From contig NC_081406.1 in NCBI RefSeq assembly GCF_030272615.1, positions 170,509,361 to 170,573,360 on the forward strand: 64,000 bases of DNA, in the 5' to 3' direction. Each line of letters starts with the position of its first letter. Position 1 is the first letter of the stretch. Both the position numbers and the translations under genes were made by a program. The DNA is from Cryptomeria japonica. Lineage: Eukaryota > Streptophyta > Pinopsida > Cupressales > Cupressaceae. This document shows, piece after piece, positions 1 through 10,780 of the stretch. The notes beneath the pieces were generated by a model. It saw only the letters and a program-made list of their open reading frames with translations, was not told where the DNA came from and searched no databases.

Positions 1-691
1 TTACTAATGTTGAGCTTTGAATTCGTTGATTCTTGATGTTGATTGCTTCCTTTTATAATGCAAAATCGTTGATGCTATTGTTGATGGAGTTCGTTGTGAC
101 TTGAAGTTAGTTGATCCTTCGAATGATGAGTTCACCTTGCTTGAATGGCAACCAAAATCGTTGCTATGCCTAATTGAGATCGTTGTTTTTTGAAGGTGAA
201 TCGCTTTGTAAATGGTTTGTTGATCAAATGAAATGTTCAACCTATCTTTATAGGTGATGAAGGGGGTGCATATCTTCACTCCAAGGCCGATTTGTATCTT
301 TCATTTAATCTTTTGTAATTTTGATTTTCAATGCTTAGGCCGACTTGTTTTTCTTTTTAAAATTGAAATTAAAACATTCATCATATGTGGGCCCCTCTTT
401 TGATATTAGTGCTCAAATTCATCTTCCTCCTCTTTGATCGTGGATTTTGATGATCACAAGAAGTGATCGGGTTTCTTGATATGCATGGGAAGTTTGGACT
501 TTGGAGGAGGCATTGACCAAAAGTGGTTGGACGTTTGAATGGTCATTGACTGGAAGAGATCAAACTTCTAGGGGGCGTCGATTGTGGCACAAAAAAATCA
601 GACTTTTGAGAGGGCATCAACCAAAACTGGTTGGGCTTTTGCATGGTGACTGACAGGAAGAGGCCGGGTTTTTGAGTAGGCATTGACTTCT
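1..691. other. Non-coding, LTR-like sequence without a gene
   Basis: I see no coding region here. Two short stretches, a CTATCTTTATAGG-like segment near 241-255 and a GGCCGACTTG segment near 340, recur in the same order around 5535-5595 (CTTATAGGCG, then GCCGACTTG). That suggests a diverged piece of the same LTR family as the block at 4953-6978. The similarity is patchy and judged by eye. Confidence 0.25.
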
Positions 692-2690
692 TTAATGATA
701 GCATTTTACATTTACATTGAATGGTGCATTTGAAAACCTATTGTAGGACTGAGATACATTTCTCCTACATTTATAACTCCTATGACCATACCCATTACAT
801 TGATAACAAACAACATTCATATCCCTAAGAGCAGCAAATTGATTTCTACTTTCAAAACTAGGTGGATATCTATGCATAAGCTTACAATCAACAATTCTAT
901 GAGCATAAGTGTTACATTTATAGCAGTAGCCATGAAATTGAGGTACATACCAATCATTATTGAAGTTCGGTCTTCTTGATCTCTTCCTTCTTGTATCCTT
1001 GACCTTTGAGAAGCCTCCATCATTAACATTTGCTTTTCTTTTAGGATCAGCATGCTGGTACATTGACTGATTTTTTTTTAGCAGCAGCATATGTCTTTTT
1101 CTCATTGGGCTTGCTGACTGTGAATGTTTGTTTGTCTTCACTTTCACTTGAAGAAGGGAAGCGTATCTCCTTGCCTGATGAATCTTTACTGTTACAACAT
1201 TGTCCCTTCTCAAAACCAACACCATTAATGTCCTTGGTGTGCTTCTAATTACTTAACATTTAATCTAATGCTTTAGTGCTGCCACCATACTTAATCCTCA
1301 TATTAAGTTCATCTTTATTCTTTTCAAACTCCTTCCTCAGATTCACAAGATCTTCTTCCAATTTCTAATACTCCTTTTTCTCTTTCTCTAAATCTGATTT
1401 TGTTACTTCATACATCCTTTTTACTTCTTCCAACTAGATTATGAAATCAGAAATTGCTGTTTTTGATTCCTCAAGTGATTTGTTTAGTAGATCTTGCTCC
1501 TCAACAATAGCATGTTTGTATTTTTTATATTCTTTTCTAACTTTTCTAAGTTCCTCTAGTGCACTTAACAAGTTCACCTTCATGGTCTACTTCAGCTTCA
1601 ATTTCTTCTTTTTCATCTTCAACAAAATGTTCATCAGATAAATCTCCTTGCGCCATGAAGAGATTGACTTCTCTTTCCCCTTCACTGCAGCAGTCTTCAG
1701 AGACACTTTCTTCATTAGAAGCAACATCTTCAAATGTGTAAAGACTACTCTTTCTCCTAAAATTATTTCTCCTTGGCTTATAGGTATTCTTCATTATTTC
1801 CTTTCCAAAAGACTTCATGTTTTTCTTTTCATCTTCATCCTTTTCTCCATAAGGGCACTTAGATGCAAAGTGTCTAATCTTGCCACGGTTGAAAAATTTA
1901 AATGGCAGCTTACCTTTTTACTTCCCTGAACCTCTATTGAGCTTCCTTACAAAGTTTTCTACGATAGCATCATTTTCATCCTCATTTGAAGCTTGTTCTT
2001 TTCCTTTCTATGTGGTATTGAAAGCAGTCTCTATCTTTGAAGATTCAACACTTATTGTTCGCATCTCATAGGCTGACAGAGAGCCAAACGATTCATCCAT
2101 AGAGAAGGTGGTCAGATTGTTAGTTTCTTCAATGAAAGAGACTTTGGTGTCATACTTTGGATTTAGATATCTAAGTATTTTTTTGATAATAACTTCATGC
2201 TTGACTTCTTCTCAGAGTCCTCTTATAGCACTCACATGTTCATCCACTCTTTGCAGATAGTCAACAATTTTCTCCTCATCCTTCGTTTTCAGGTTTTTAA
2301 ATTGAGCTCTCAAATTTTGTAGTTTGGCTTCTTTCATGTTGGTATCTCCTTCATATATACTTTGCAATTTGTCCCATGTTGCTTTTGCTGATGTGCAATG
2401 CATGACTTTCACGAACTTTGTATCAGACAAGCCACTCAAAATTGCATTCTTAACCTTCGGATTGTTCTCAGATTCCCTTTTAGCATCAAGTTAGTAGGAG
2501 GAACTTGAGGAATAGTGTAACCATTTTTCACGGACATCCATACATCAAACCCAAGGGAAGACAGGTATGTCTCCATCCTTCTACTCCAAAAGGCATAGTT
2601 GGTGCCATCAAACATAGGGGCTTTAGAGAAGGATTCATTTCTAGCTATTGTGTTCACAAGACATGATCTAACCAAGCTAGAGGAAGCTTT
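692..2690 (-). pseudogene. Ty1/copia gag remnant with zinc knuckles
   Basis: A decayed gag polyprotein, the nucleocapsid/capsid protein that packages retrotransposon RNA in cytoplasmic particles. Reading on the minus strand from about 2675, the N-terminal part carries the copia gag pattern (FDGTNYAFWSRRMETYL, then SAKATWDKLQSIYEG and YLQRVDEHVSAIRGL, UBN2-type). There is a frameshift near 2490 and a TGA near 2215. A basic/acidic segment follows, with a knuckle-like HFASKC whose first two cysteines are lost. An ORF at 1225-692 then has two intact CX2CX4HX4C knuckles: CYKC...H...C at residues 101-114 and CYQC...H...C at 140-153. No protease, integrase or RT follows at lower coordinates, so pol is missing. 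The primer-binding site at 2709-2720 lies just upstream in the correct orientation. Confidence 0.75.
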
Positions 2691-2708
2691 TAACTAAGGG
2701 AACCTAAG

Positions 2709-2720
2709 ACTCTAATACCA
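2709..2720 (-). other. Primer-binding site (initiator-Met type)
   Basis: The minus strand reads TGGTATTAGAGT, close to the plant initiator-Met primer-binding site TGGTATCAGAGC. It sits between the copia gag remnant and an LTR end at 2723, which is where minus-strand DNA synthesis of this element would be primed. Confidence 0.65.
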
Positions 2721-2722
2721 AT

Positions 2723-3385
2723 TGAAAAACACAAATGGACACAAAGAGGGGGGTGAATCAGTGTATTTTAAAGTTTTAATTGTGTGCAAATACTGCAAAC
2801 TAATCAAAGATATGCACACACCAATCAAACCACAAAACCATATTTATGATGAAAAGCTAATGTGGGAAAAACCTCGGTGAGAAAAGCTGCTAGAGTTCAT
2901 ACATCGTAAGTGCTTTTGCATTTATGTAATGCTCCCCTTCTTAGTGGTGATGCATTCAGTGGTCCATTGGCCTATTCCGGAGACCCGTAGGCTACATGGA
3001 AAGGAGAATTAGGGTTTCCATCTTTTGTGGAGTTCTTCTCGAGCTTGTCTGGGTTAGTCAGGAGGGAATTCTTCAGTCCTGCTTGTGGTTTCCTTCTAGG
3101 TTTTCCATGGACTCCAGTATGGCATAACATATAGTTGACTCTTTGGTGAAATGTGAACTTACTATTTTTCAGTAAGTTAGGGTTTGGCTATCGGGATGGT
3201 ACAGTTTTACTAAGCTTTCCAAGCTCTTTCTTTGGGTGCAAAGATCATAATTTTCGGAGCAGTATTTCATGACTTACTATTTTTAGTAAGTTGCAGTTTG
3301 GACATTTCTATTTTTGGCAGTCTTGGATATGGTCCTTATCCAGCGTAGTTCAGCGGTCTTCATTGCTTAGCTTCATCCTGGATTT
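2723..3385 (-). mobile_element. Part of the 5' LTR of the minus-strand copia element
   Basis: On the minus strand this stretch ends in CA at 2723, two bases from the primer-binding site, as an LTR should. It carries the run of G near 2748-2754 and the AAAACC-type block near 2870 that I associate with plant copia LTRs. The other end is not resolved because the sequence is interrupted at 3386 by another LTR. No ORF. Confidence 0.45.
3156..3291. repeat. Duplicated hairpin pair
   Basis: Arms AACTTACT (3156-3163) and AGTAAGTT (3171-3178) flank the loop ATTTTTC. A second copy has arms ACTTACT (3272-3278) and AGTAAGT (3285-3291) around ATTTTT. Both stems are perfect. No ORF overlaps them. Confidence 0.6.
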
Positions 3386-4467
3386 TGTTGAGAATTAGTA
3401 TTGGAGTTATAAATTATTCAATTAAATATTATTTCTTTCCTAAAGTTTAATATTTAATTATTATAATACTGATTAATGATATTGGGAATTGTGTATAATA
3501 TGAGTTATCCTAAGTTTGTTAGGCAAATTATTTGTGCCATGAAGGGGGATGCCAAAATGATTAAAGAGACTTTATTTTAGGCGTCAAAGTATATTTTATG
3601 ACAAAATCGTGGTCTCCTTTGCTAGGCGTGGGTTTGACTTAGAGGGGGACGCCATGCTTGGGTCCACCATTGGAAATGAAATGAAAATTGGAGAGGTGGA
3701 TTTGGTGGGAGTTGAATTTGAATTTCAGACTTGAAAATCTATATATGCAAGTGTTTTGCTCCTCATTTGGTTATCCAGAGAAAAATATAATGTTATGCTG
3801 TCGGATTGATTTCAGACTTTTCAATTGCAGTTTCGAGTGTGAGACATCACTCCTAGGTGAGGCTCTATTGTGTGGATTTCGTGGTGTTCTTGTGGATTGC
3901 ATGTGAGGATTTGATAAATTTGGGTTGCTGCTGTAATTTACAGTGTTACTGGTTTTTGTGTGGCTGAAGCGAAGTTTCGATCCTACCTCCCTGACTGTGC
4001 GACTGATCATTCTGGGTATTGGCTCTTTACTTTCCTATGCTGTTGATGAAGAGATTTGTAAGTTTTTAGCCCTTGGTTTTGAGTATTCAATTTTTAATTG
4101 CAAATCATACCTTTCTGCTTAGGTGTACTTTTTGGGGTGTGCATTGGGAAGCGTGATGTTAGTTGGAGCTCATGTTGATGTTATCTCTTTGTTTATACTT
4201 GGTCGCCTAATGCATAGTGTTGGTTTGAGTGTGATTTGGGGTGATTTGAGTGAGTTTTGAGTGAGATATGAGCATTTTAGTGTGATTTAGTGCTGCTGGT
4301 TATGCATTTCTAGCCTGTTGTCATTTATATCAGATTTTAGGAAGTTGGTTTTGAGCTGGTTTAGTGATAACATCTTTTGTGATCAGCATTGTCTTCCATT
4401 CTATCTTTCCTATATTTTGTAAGGTTGAATAGTAGTACTATGAACCGATTCCGAACTGTAAGCATAC

Positions 4468-4720
4468 CCGCTGAACAAGTGGAAGAGGTAGGCTTGCCGC
4501 CTATTTTTTGGTATTTGTAACTCAGTCTTCCCACTGAATAAGTGGTCGAGTGATAAGTTTTATGTATTGTCCTCCCCCTGAAATATGCGGTAGAGTGATA
4601 ACTTTATGTAATGTCCTCCTACTGAAATATGCGGTAGAGTGATTGAGTTTTAGTTTCTTGTTGTTTCCCTTGGCTGGTTTACCTTTAAGAAGTTTAGTTT
4701 CTATCCTGCTGGATAAGCAG
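4468..4720. repeat. Three small hairpins with a shared GRAYA loop
   Basis: Hairpin 1: arms CCGCT (4468-4472) and AGTGG (4478-4482), loop GAACA, one G-T pair. Hairpin 2: arms CCACT (4531-4535) and AGTGG (4541-4545), loop GAATA. Hairpin 3: arms CTGCT (4706-4710) and AGCAG (4716-4720), loop GGATA. The stems differ but pair; the loop is nearly constant. Confidence 0.5.
4551..4640. repeat. 45-bp tandem duplication
   Basis: Two copies, 4551-4595 and 4596-4640, both opening TGATAA and ending GAAATATGCGGTAGAG. They differ at a few positions. They lie inside the probable solo LTR between hairpins 2 and 3. Confidence 0.7.
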
Positions 4721-4952
4721 AAGGGGCTGGCCTGCCGCCCGTGCATTGTAATTTCAGTTTGGTTTATGGTGCTAACGATCCCCGGAACACTGTATGGTCT
4801 CACCCTCCCAGATTGGGCTCTCGGTGAACAAAAGGTGGAAGGGTTCCCTTTCAGTTGTTGGACTATTTCTCTAACCTTAATGAGTTATGGTGTTTGCTTT
4901 GTAATTCTTATTGCTAAAAAGAAAAAAAAAATTAAGGGGACTATTACAATTT

Positions 4953-6978
4953 ACCCTAAATTTACACTCCTCGGCCTACTATAATTCATTCAATATTCGA
5001 TTTCTTCTCCATTCTTGAGGTCTTGAAACTATCTTCTCTTGCATTGGTAAACTCCTGATGTTGTTTGCAGTCTACATCTTCATCCTTTTCGTTAGTCATA
5101 CCTGGAAAATAAAGAAAGATGGTAAACACATGATATGGGTAGATTTCACAAACCCCAATCTGGTAGACCTCAAAACGATGTTGAAATGTTGATTTTATTT
5201 CTGATTACCATATTCGATTTTGAATTGTTCCTCTAATTTCACCTTTCAAGGTTGATTTTATATCTTAGACCTGATTTTATGCTTGTGAGGTCTGATCATA
5301 TGTGGAAAATTTGCCCTTTTTGCCTTCAAAAGTGGATTGAAAATGTCTCCAATTTAATCTCAAGCCTCCTTATTCAAAATTGCCTTCCTTGATCAATAAA
5401 ATGATCAAGAAATCCGTTGATCCTTATAATTCAAATCACTACCTTAGATGTATTTCGCAGTGTCCTCAAGTGCTGATAAGAAACGCTAAAGATGATTGCT
5501 TGAATGATGTTTGAAATTAAATTGAAACCCCTTCTTATAGGCGTGGATGGGTGGAGGGATGTTGCTTTTCATTCTGACCTTATTAAGCCGACTTGTTCTC
5601 AACATATAAAATGTTTTATTTTTTCTTTATGCTGAGCATTTTACCTCTGATTCTTGTTTGATGGCTGACTTTGACATTGTAGCTTAGAGGAACTTTTGAT
5701 AAGTCGGCTCTCTATGCTTGATTTGTACTAGCAAATCGGTATTCTCATCTTCATTTGCACTCATTATGACCTCTCCCTGTCAGCATTTAGTGGTTGATTT
5801 GCACACTTCGGTCGGCCTTAAGTGTTCCATTTGCATAACTATGATTGAGGTGGTATTTTGATCTTTCTTTGTATAAACCTAGTTGTATAAGAAACTCGGC
5901 ATTGGACTCTTCATTTGCATGATCAAATCGGTGTTGAACCCTTGATTTGCATAAGACCCTTGGCGGCTTCTACCCCTTCATTTGCACTAGCAAACTTTGG
6001 TGGGTTTTGAGTCTTTTTTTGCACAATCAAAACTCTATGCGGCCTTTAGGTCTTCATTTGCCTAAAACAAATTTCGGCCTCCTCGTCTTCATTTGCATAA
6101 CATGATCTTGGTCGGCATTAAGTTATTCATTTGCACAAGTTTGCTGGCTAGGCGGTATTTCATCCTTCAATTGCCCAATCAACTCAGGCCTTTACCTTTG
6201 GTTTGTACAATCAAACTGTAGGTGGCTTTAAGGTGTTCATTTGCACAATCAACTTTAGGCAGCCTTTTCACCTTTGTTTGCACAATCCATTGGATCTTTT
6301 ACCTTTCAAAAGAATCTAGCGGCTTCCATGGTCTCATTTGCTCAATCAAGTTGGTGTTTTGAACCCCTTGTTTGCACTATGAAAACTCTGATTGAGCGGC
6401 TTTACACCCTTTGTTTGCATTAGTTTTTCTTACTTGATCGTGATTTTCTTCTTTATTTACACAAGATGAACTTACCTAAGGTGGCATTTGATGGTTCATT
6501 CGTACAACTATGGCGAGCTTTTGTCATGCATTTGCACTGGTACACCTGTTTAGTCAACTACTGATCACTTTTTTACATTAAGACAGAGCGGTATTTACTC
6601 AATCATTTGCACAAATTAATGTTGGCTAACGCAGAATTTTGCCTCATGTTTGCACAATTAAGGTGGCCTTAATCCCTTGGTTTGGTTTGTATTAGGCCAC
6701 CTTTCCTTGGGCGGTATTTTACCGTTCAATCATAAACTCTCCATGACATCTTGTTTCCCTAGCCACTCTACATCGCTTGACAACATTAGCAACTTTAACC
6801 ATTTTAGCAAGGTTGGCAACACAACCTCAACCCTGACTTGACAAGACTCATCACCTCTCACAAGCAAAGGCTAACAGCTACTAGACCTACCAGGTCTAGA
6901 TGACCTAAGAAAATAGCTAAGCAAAGCAAAAAAATATTGATCCCCATCTGCAATGAGGTGACGTGTGAAAACGTCACA
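4953..6978 (-). mobile_element. Gypsy-type LTR-like block
   Basis: The minus strand begins TGTGACGTTTTCACAC at 6978 and continues with a CATTGCAGATGGGGA motif. A plus-strand sequence at 12315 begins the same way (TGTGACATTTTCACAC, then CATTGTAAATGGGGA), so two copies of one LTR family are probably present in opposite orientations. A TATA-like CTTATAGG stretch lies near 5535-5542. The distal end and any primer-binding site were not found, so the boundary at 4953 is only where the neighbouring solo LTR ends. It contains the degenerate minisatellite listed separately. Confidence 0.4.
5740..6660. repeat. Degenerate minisatellite, ~38-bp period
   Basis: About 23 occurrences of a core like CATTTGCACAATCAA, often preceded by a GGCGG or GGCCTT block, follow one another with spacing mostly 30-45 bp. 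Examples lie near 5751, 5829, 5979, 6055, 6090, 6129, 6202, 6238, 6277, 6339, 6381, 6531 and 6606. Copies are diverged, so the array is old. No ORF runs through it. Confidence 0.7.
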
Positions 6979-7599
6979 ACAAGATCGTTGTCTTAAGACA
7001 GTATTATTGTCCTAAAACATAATTACTATCTTTAAACATAGTTAATGCCCTTGTTAAGTATATAATCGCTATTCCATACACATTATTCATTGTTCCTTTG
7101 GCCATGGGCTTGCTGCATTTAATTTTGTCATTGCTCTTCTTAACCTTTCTAGTTATCTTCAAAATATAAACTCTGCCTTGCTGCTTCTAATCATGCACGG
7201 TTGTCCATTAGTAAAAGGTGATTGCTACCTTTCTAAATGTTTATCACTCATTATATTTGCTATCCATAATAATGATGAGCAATGTATTATTTTGTCGCTT
7301 GAATTCATTCAATGCAATTTGAAAGTATATGGTCTTGCCCTTGAAACGTTTAGTGATCATTGGACTTTATGTGATATCCTTTGATATCAACAATTTGGTG
7401 GCAGTGATTTCGTTCGTTGACATCAATGACAATATCCAATAATCTTGCTCTTCCATTTTTTATATCAATGATAATATTGAGTAGATCGGCTACTCAATCA
7501 AGCACTTCCCATTTCTGAATGTTTTAGAGTTCTCTTCTATTTGTGCAATCTAAAAGGTTTAATTCCGCTCTAGGCATTGAACATGGATATAATGGAATT
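6979..7599. other. No gene recognised
   Basis: AT-rich sequence with a CTTAAGACAG / CCTAAAACATA-type low-complexity stretch near 6990-7060. A 68-codon plus-strand ORF near 7178 has no motif I recognise and is probably chance. Confidence 0.3.
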
Positions 7600-8030
7600 T
7601 CAAACGAACTTGGTTCCATATCCATGGAGCAACTTCATATTGTCTTCGTGTGTGCTGATTATATAAACTAAAAATGGCCCAAGTGTAACCCACGACAGGG
7701 CAAACATATCACATGTTTTCTCATGTATAGGGGCTACGTTGTCCCCAAAGATGTGAATTCCAAAATGGCCAATATCAACAAGAAGCAAAAGATCCAATTC
7801 ATGGAGCCTTGGCCCATTATTTTCAGGTGTGGAATTAACTATGATCCTCCCATTGTCCTTCCTTGCAATAACCTTGCCCAAGTGCATAGGGTTGTCTATA
7901 TGACCCTCAATTCCACCAATGTTTTCGAGTAGTTCTTTTGAATCAATCACAAGTTTGATCTCATGTATGTTAAGAGAGCATTTGTGCATGATGGGTGGTT
8001 TCCAATCAAAGGAAACGATTGGTATTGGAT
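7600..8030 (-). CDS. Unrecognised protein-like ORF, possibly a gene fragment
   Basis: From an ATG at 7989 the minus strand stays open for 129 codons, and the frame is open upstream to about 8030. The composition is protein-like rather than low complexity, with stretches such as [33 protein letters not shown] and [15 protein letters not shown] do not recognise the family and assign no function. It lies next to, and on the opposite strand from, the UDP-arabinopyranose mutase pseudogene, so both may be captured or retrocopied gene fragments. It ends at a stop at 7600-7602. No promoter or intron is evident. The open frame could also be chance, but the plus-strand frames here look worse. Confidence 0.35.
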
Positions 8031-8531
8031 TATCAAGATGGAGCAGATTTTATTTACGGTAATCCTTTCATTCTGCGCCATGGGATGCCTACTATTGTTT
8101 CTCATGGCCTATGACTTAACACACCTAACTACAAAGCACACACTAAGCTTGTTAAGCCCCAAGAGCATAATACGAGGTTTGTTAATGCATTTCTTACAAT
8201 TCCAACGGGTATATTGTTCCCTATGTGTGGGATGAATTTGGCCTTGGACTGCGATTTGATTGGTCCTGCATTGTATTTTGGTCTAATGGGCGATGGCCAT
8301 CCCATTGGTTGCTACGATGACATGTGGGCAGGTTCTCGTGTTAAGCTGATATATGACCATTTGGGTTTGGGTGTGAAGACAAGATTACCATTTGTCAATT
8401 TGAAGAAAGAGTACAAGGGAATAATTTGGCAGGAGATAATTCCTCTCTCAAATTACCTACCCTTCCCAAGCTATATACATTTGTGCAACAATGCTACATT
8501 GAGCTTCAAAGCTAAATTGTTTAAGTTGTAA
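8022..8531 (+). pseudogene. UDP-arabinopyranose mutase / reversibly glycosylated polypeptide (RGP) pseudogene
   Basis: RGP/UAM proteins interconvert UDP-arabinopyranose and UDP-arabinofuranose at the Golgi/cytosol face for cell-wall polysaccharides. One frame matches the C-terminal half of the family: YQDGADF, then [47 protein letters not shown] and [11 protein letters not shown]. Defects visible: a TGA where the family has Trp (SHGL-stop-LN); an in-frame loss of about ten codons before PFVNLKKEY; a frameshift after IIWQE, after which the family's QQCYIEL continues in another frame. The N-terminal half, with the family's main catalytic DXD region, is absent. No introns interrupt the matching part, which would fit a retrocopy, but no clear poly(A) tract follows. 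The family assignment is firm; the mechanism of origin is not. Confidence 0.85.
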
Positions 8532-9339
8532 ATCAGTTGGAGGATGGAGGCAGAGGATGTTGGCAGAAAATAGAGCCTCTTGTTAGCCACTAACGATGAG
8601 GTCGCTTTTAGTATTAGTGGCATTTCCTTTTATTTTTTGTGTGAGTTATTTCCTTATGAAACTTCTTGGTGTAAAATACTGTATTGAACAAAAACACTTG
8701 AAACTGTTAGTGGTAATTTAGAAAACAATATGAGGTGAACATATGAATGTGTTCTTGTTCGTGTTTAGGTTTATGGTAAATCCGTGTGAAAAACATGAAA
8801 AGTTGATGAGAGGTTCCTTTTGTTTGAACCAAGATCATAAGCCACAAGGGTTGGGTTACTACAGTTGAAAGTGTTAAAGTTTGAGAGGAGAATATGAATC
8901 ATCGATGTTGTAAACATTTGTATAGGAGAGCAGTTGGCTATATAGATCATCTAACTACTAAAACTTCTTGGAAGTTTAAGTTCCTGAATGTAGGTGATCA
9001 TGTGCAACAAGATCGAGAGAGTAGTATGCAGACCTAAAAGTATGTGTAGGCATACAATATTTTTTCCAATTCATGTGATGTAGTTTGTCCCTGTGTTAAC
9101 ACTAAGCGGGAGTTTTGGGAACTATGTTAGTGTTCACATGGGTATTAGTAATATTAAATATTATTTAGGTTTGCTAGTCGTATTTATGGGATAATATAGA
9201 GTTATATTATTGTAAAATTGTATGTTTATTTGAGCTGTTAAAACAACTCTAACAATTAGGGAGTTGTTCTTATAATACAAGAATCAAAACTCCTATAAGT
9301 GTGTATTCTATTGAACAATGAAATAAAAAATTATATTAT
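8532..9339. other. No gene; possible 3' flank of the RGP copy
   Basis: The first ~200 bp (T-rich, with TTATTTTTTGTG) could be the former 3' untranslated region of the RGP gene, by position only. The remainder is AT-rich with no motif or ORF that I can interpret. Confidence 0.3.
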
Positions 9340-10345
9340 TATTATTTTTCTCTTTGGAAAAGCAACATGAATGGAAAGGCACAAAAAAACATCTTCAAAA
9401 TTTGTTAGAAGGAATCATCCAAAAGATTAATTATTGGTGATAAAGATACTAAAATTTAGACAAGAAGGTATTCAGAAATGCATCAAACATGAAAACTTGC
9501 CTTTGTTCTCAAAATAGGACCCAAGAACTTTACATAAGCAAGTGAAGACAAGCGTTGGGTCAGTATCATGGAAGAAGAGTTATACCAAATTGAAAAGAAT
9601 GAAACTTGGAAACTTGTCCCAAGACCAAAGGACAAAAATGTGACTGGCAACAAAAGGGTTTTTAGGAACAAGTTCAATAAAGATGACCAAGTTGTGAGAA
9701 ATAAAATGAGGTTGTTATGCAAAGGGTATGCTCAAGTAAAAGGAATTGATTTTGGAGAAACTTTTGCACTTTTTGCACGATTAGGGCCTATTACTATTGA
9801 ACAACTAGAAAAGTTCCTCCTATTAGAAAAGAAGGATTATGTAAGCAAGCTAAAGAAGGCACTTTCTGGGCTAAAACAAGCCCCCAAGACCTGGTACTCA
9901 AGACTAGACAAATATGTACAACAAATATGTTTCAAAAGGTATTACAAATATAAATCTCTATGAGAAAACTAGAGGTGATGATCCGTTGATTGTTGTAGTG
10001 TATGTAGATGATATCATTTTAGGAGATAGTAGTGACAAAATGTGTCAAGAATTTGCTATCAACTTGAAAAAGGAGTGTGAGATGTCCATTCTTGATGAAT
10101 CGTTGTTCTTCATATATTCATCTCTCAAACCATGTATATCAAAGACCTTTTGAAGAAGTTCGGGATGGTGGATTGCAAATTGGTGAATACACCCATGGTC
10201 ATAGGTTGCAGAATAAGTAAAGATAATGAATCTCCAAAAGCCAATCAAAACCTCCACTGGTCAACGATTGGGAGCCTATTGTTTGTGTCAACTTCAAGAC
10301 CCGATATTGTGCAAGCAGTAGACATGGTTTCAAGAAACACCGGAT
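9340..10345 (+). pseudogene. Ty1/copia reverse transcriptase fragment, copy 1
   Basis: Pieces of a copia pol, which encodes reverse transcriptase (RT) and RNase H for retrotransposon replication. An ORF from 9568 carries NETWKLVPRPK, KARF-region remnants and KGYAQVKGIDFGETFA, then jumps to LKKALSGLKQAPKTWY, so the RT core between these motifs is deleted. A second frame from about 9960 carries VVYVDDIILG (the YVDD active site), and a third from 10132 carries KKFGMVDCKLVNTPM and STSRPDI. At least two frameshifts separate the pieces. No LTRs are attached. The first ~420 bp recur at 10360-10780. Confidence 0.75.
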
Positions 10346-10359
10346 GAAATAGCAAATTA

Positions 10360-10780
10360 TATTATTATTGTTTTGCTCTTTTGAAAACCAACATGAACAA
10401 AAGTACACAAAAATACCATCAAAATTTGTTAGAAGGATTCATTCAATATATCTAATCATTGGTGATAAAGATACTAAAATTTAGACAAGAAGGTGATATG
10501 CAAATGCATCAAACATGCAAACTTGTCTTTTTTCTAAAATATAGGACCAAAGAACTTTACAAAAGCAAGTGAAGAAGAGTTAAACCAAATTGAAAAGAAA
10601 CGAAACTTGGGAACTTGTCCCAAGACCAAAGGACAAAAATGTGATTGGCAACAAATGGGTTTTCAAGATCAAGTTGAATGATCATGTCTTGAGGCCGATA
10701 TGAAAAGGGCATGCTCAAGTAGAAGGAATTGATATTGAAGAAAATTTTGCACCTATTGCATGGTTACCAGTTCATCCCCT
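10360..10780 (+). pseudogene. Ty1/copia pol fragment, copy 2 (tandem duplicate)
   Basis: Diverged repeat of 9340-9770, offset about 1015 bp: the same AT-rich lead-in (TTATATTATTATT), then GGTGATAAAGATACTAAAA, then the NETWELVPRPKDKN and HAQVEGIDIEENFAPIAW region. Small indels and stops break every frame. It ends where similarity to the RT stops near 10780. Either a local duplication or two related insertions. Confidence 0.65.

Larger units (their letters stand above)
3386..4948. mobile_element. Probable solo LTR with 4-bp target duplication
   Basis: The block starts TGTTGAGAATTAG and ends GGACTATTACA, giving TG...CA termini. ATTT occurs immediately before (3382-3385) and after (4949-4952), a possible 4-bp target duplication. 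No primer-binding site follows and no polypurine tract precedes, so it behaves as a solo LTR left by LTR-LTR recombination. It interrupts the copia LTR to the left. The length, 1563 bp, is normal for a plant LTR. A 5-bp duplication would be more convincing, and the exact ends are inferred. Confidence 0.45.

Noticed and set aside
1441-2071. Plus-strand Ser/Phe-rich ORFs
   Set aside because: Antisense shadows of the acidic copia gag region on the minus strand.
5740-6660. CRISPR-like regular repeats
   Set aside because: Units are degenerate with variable spacing and no constant repeat, in a plant genome.
7723-7932. 69-codon plus-strand ORF
   Set aside because: Lies opposite the longer, more protein-like minus-strand ORF, and has no motif.
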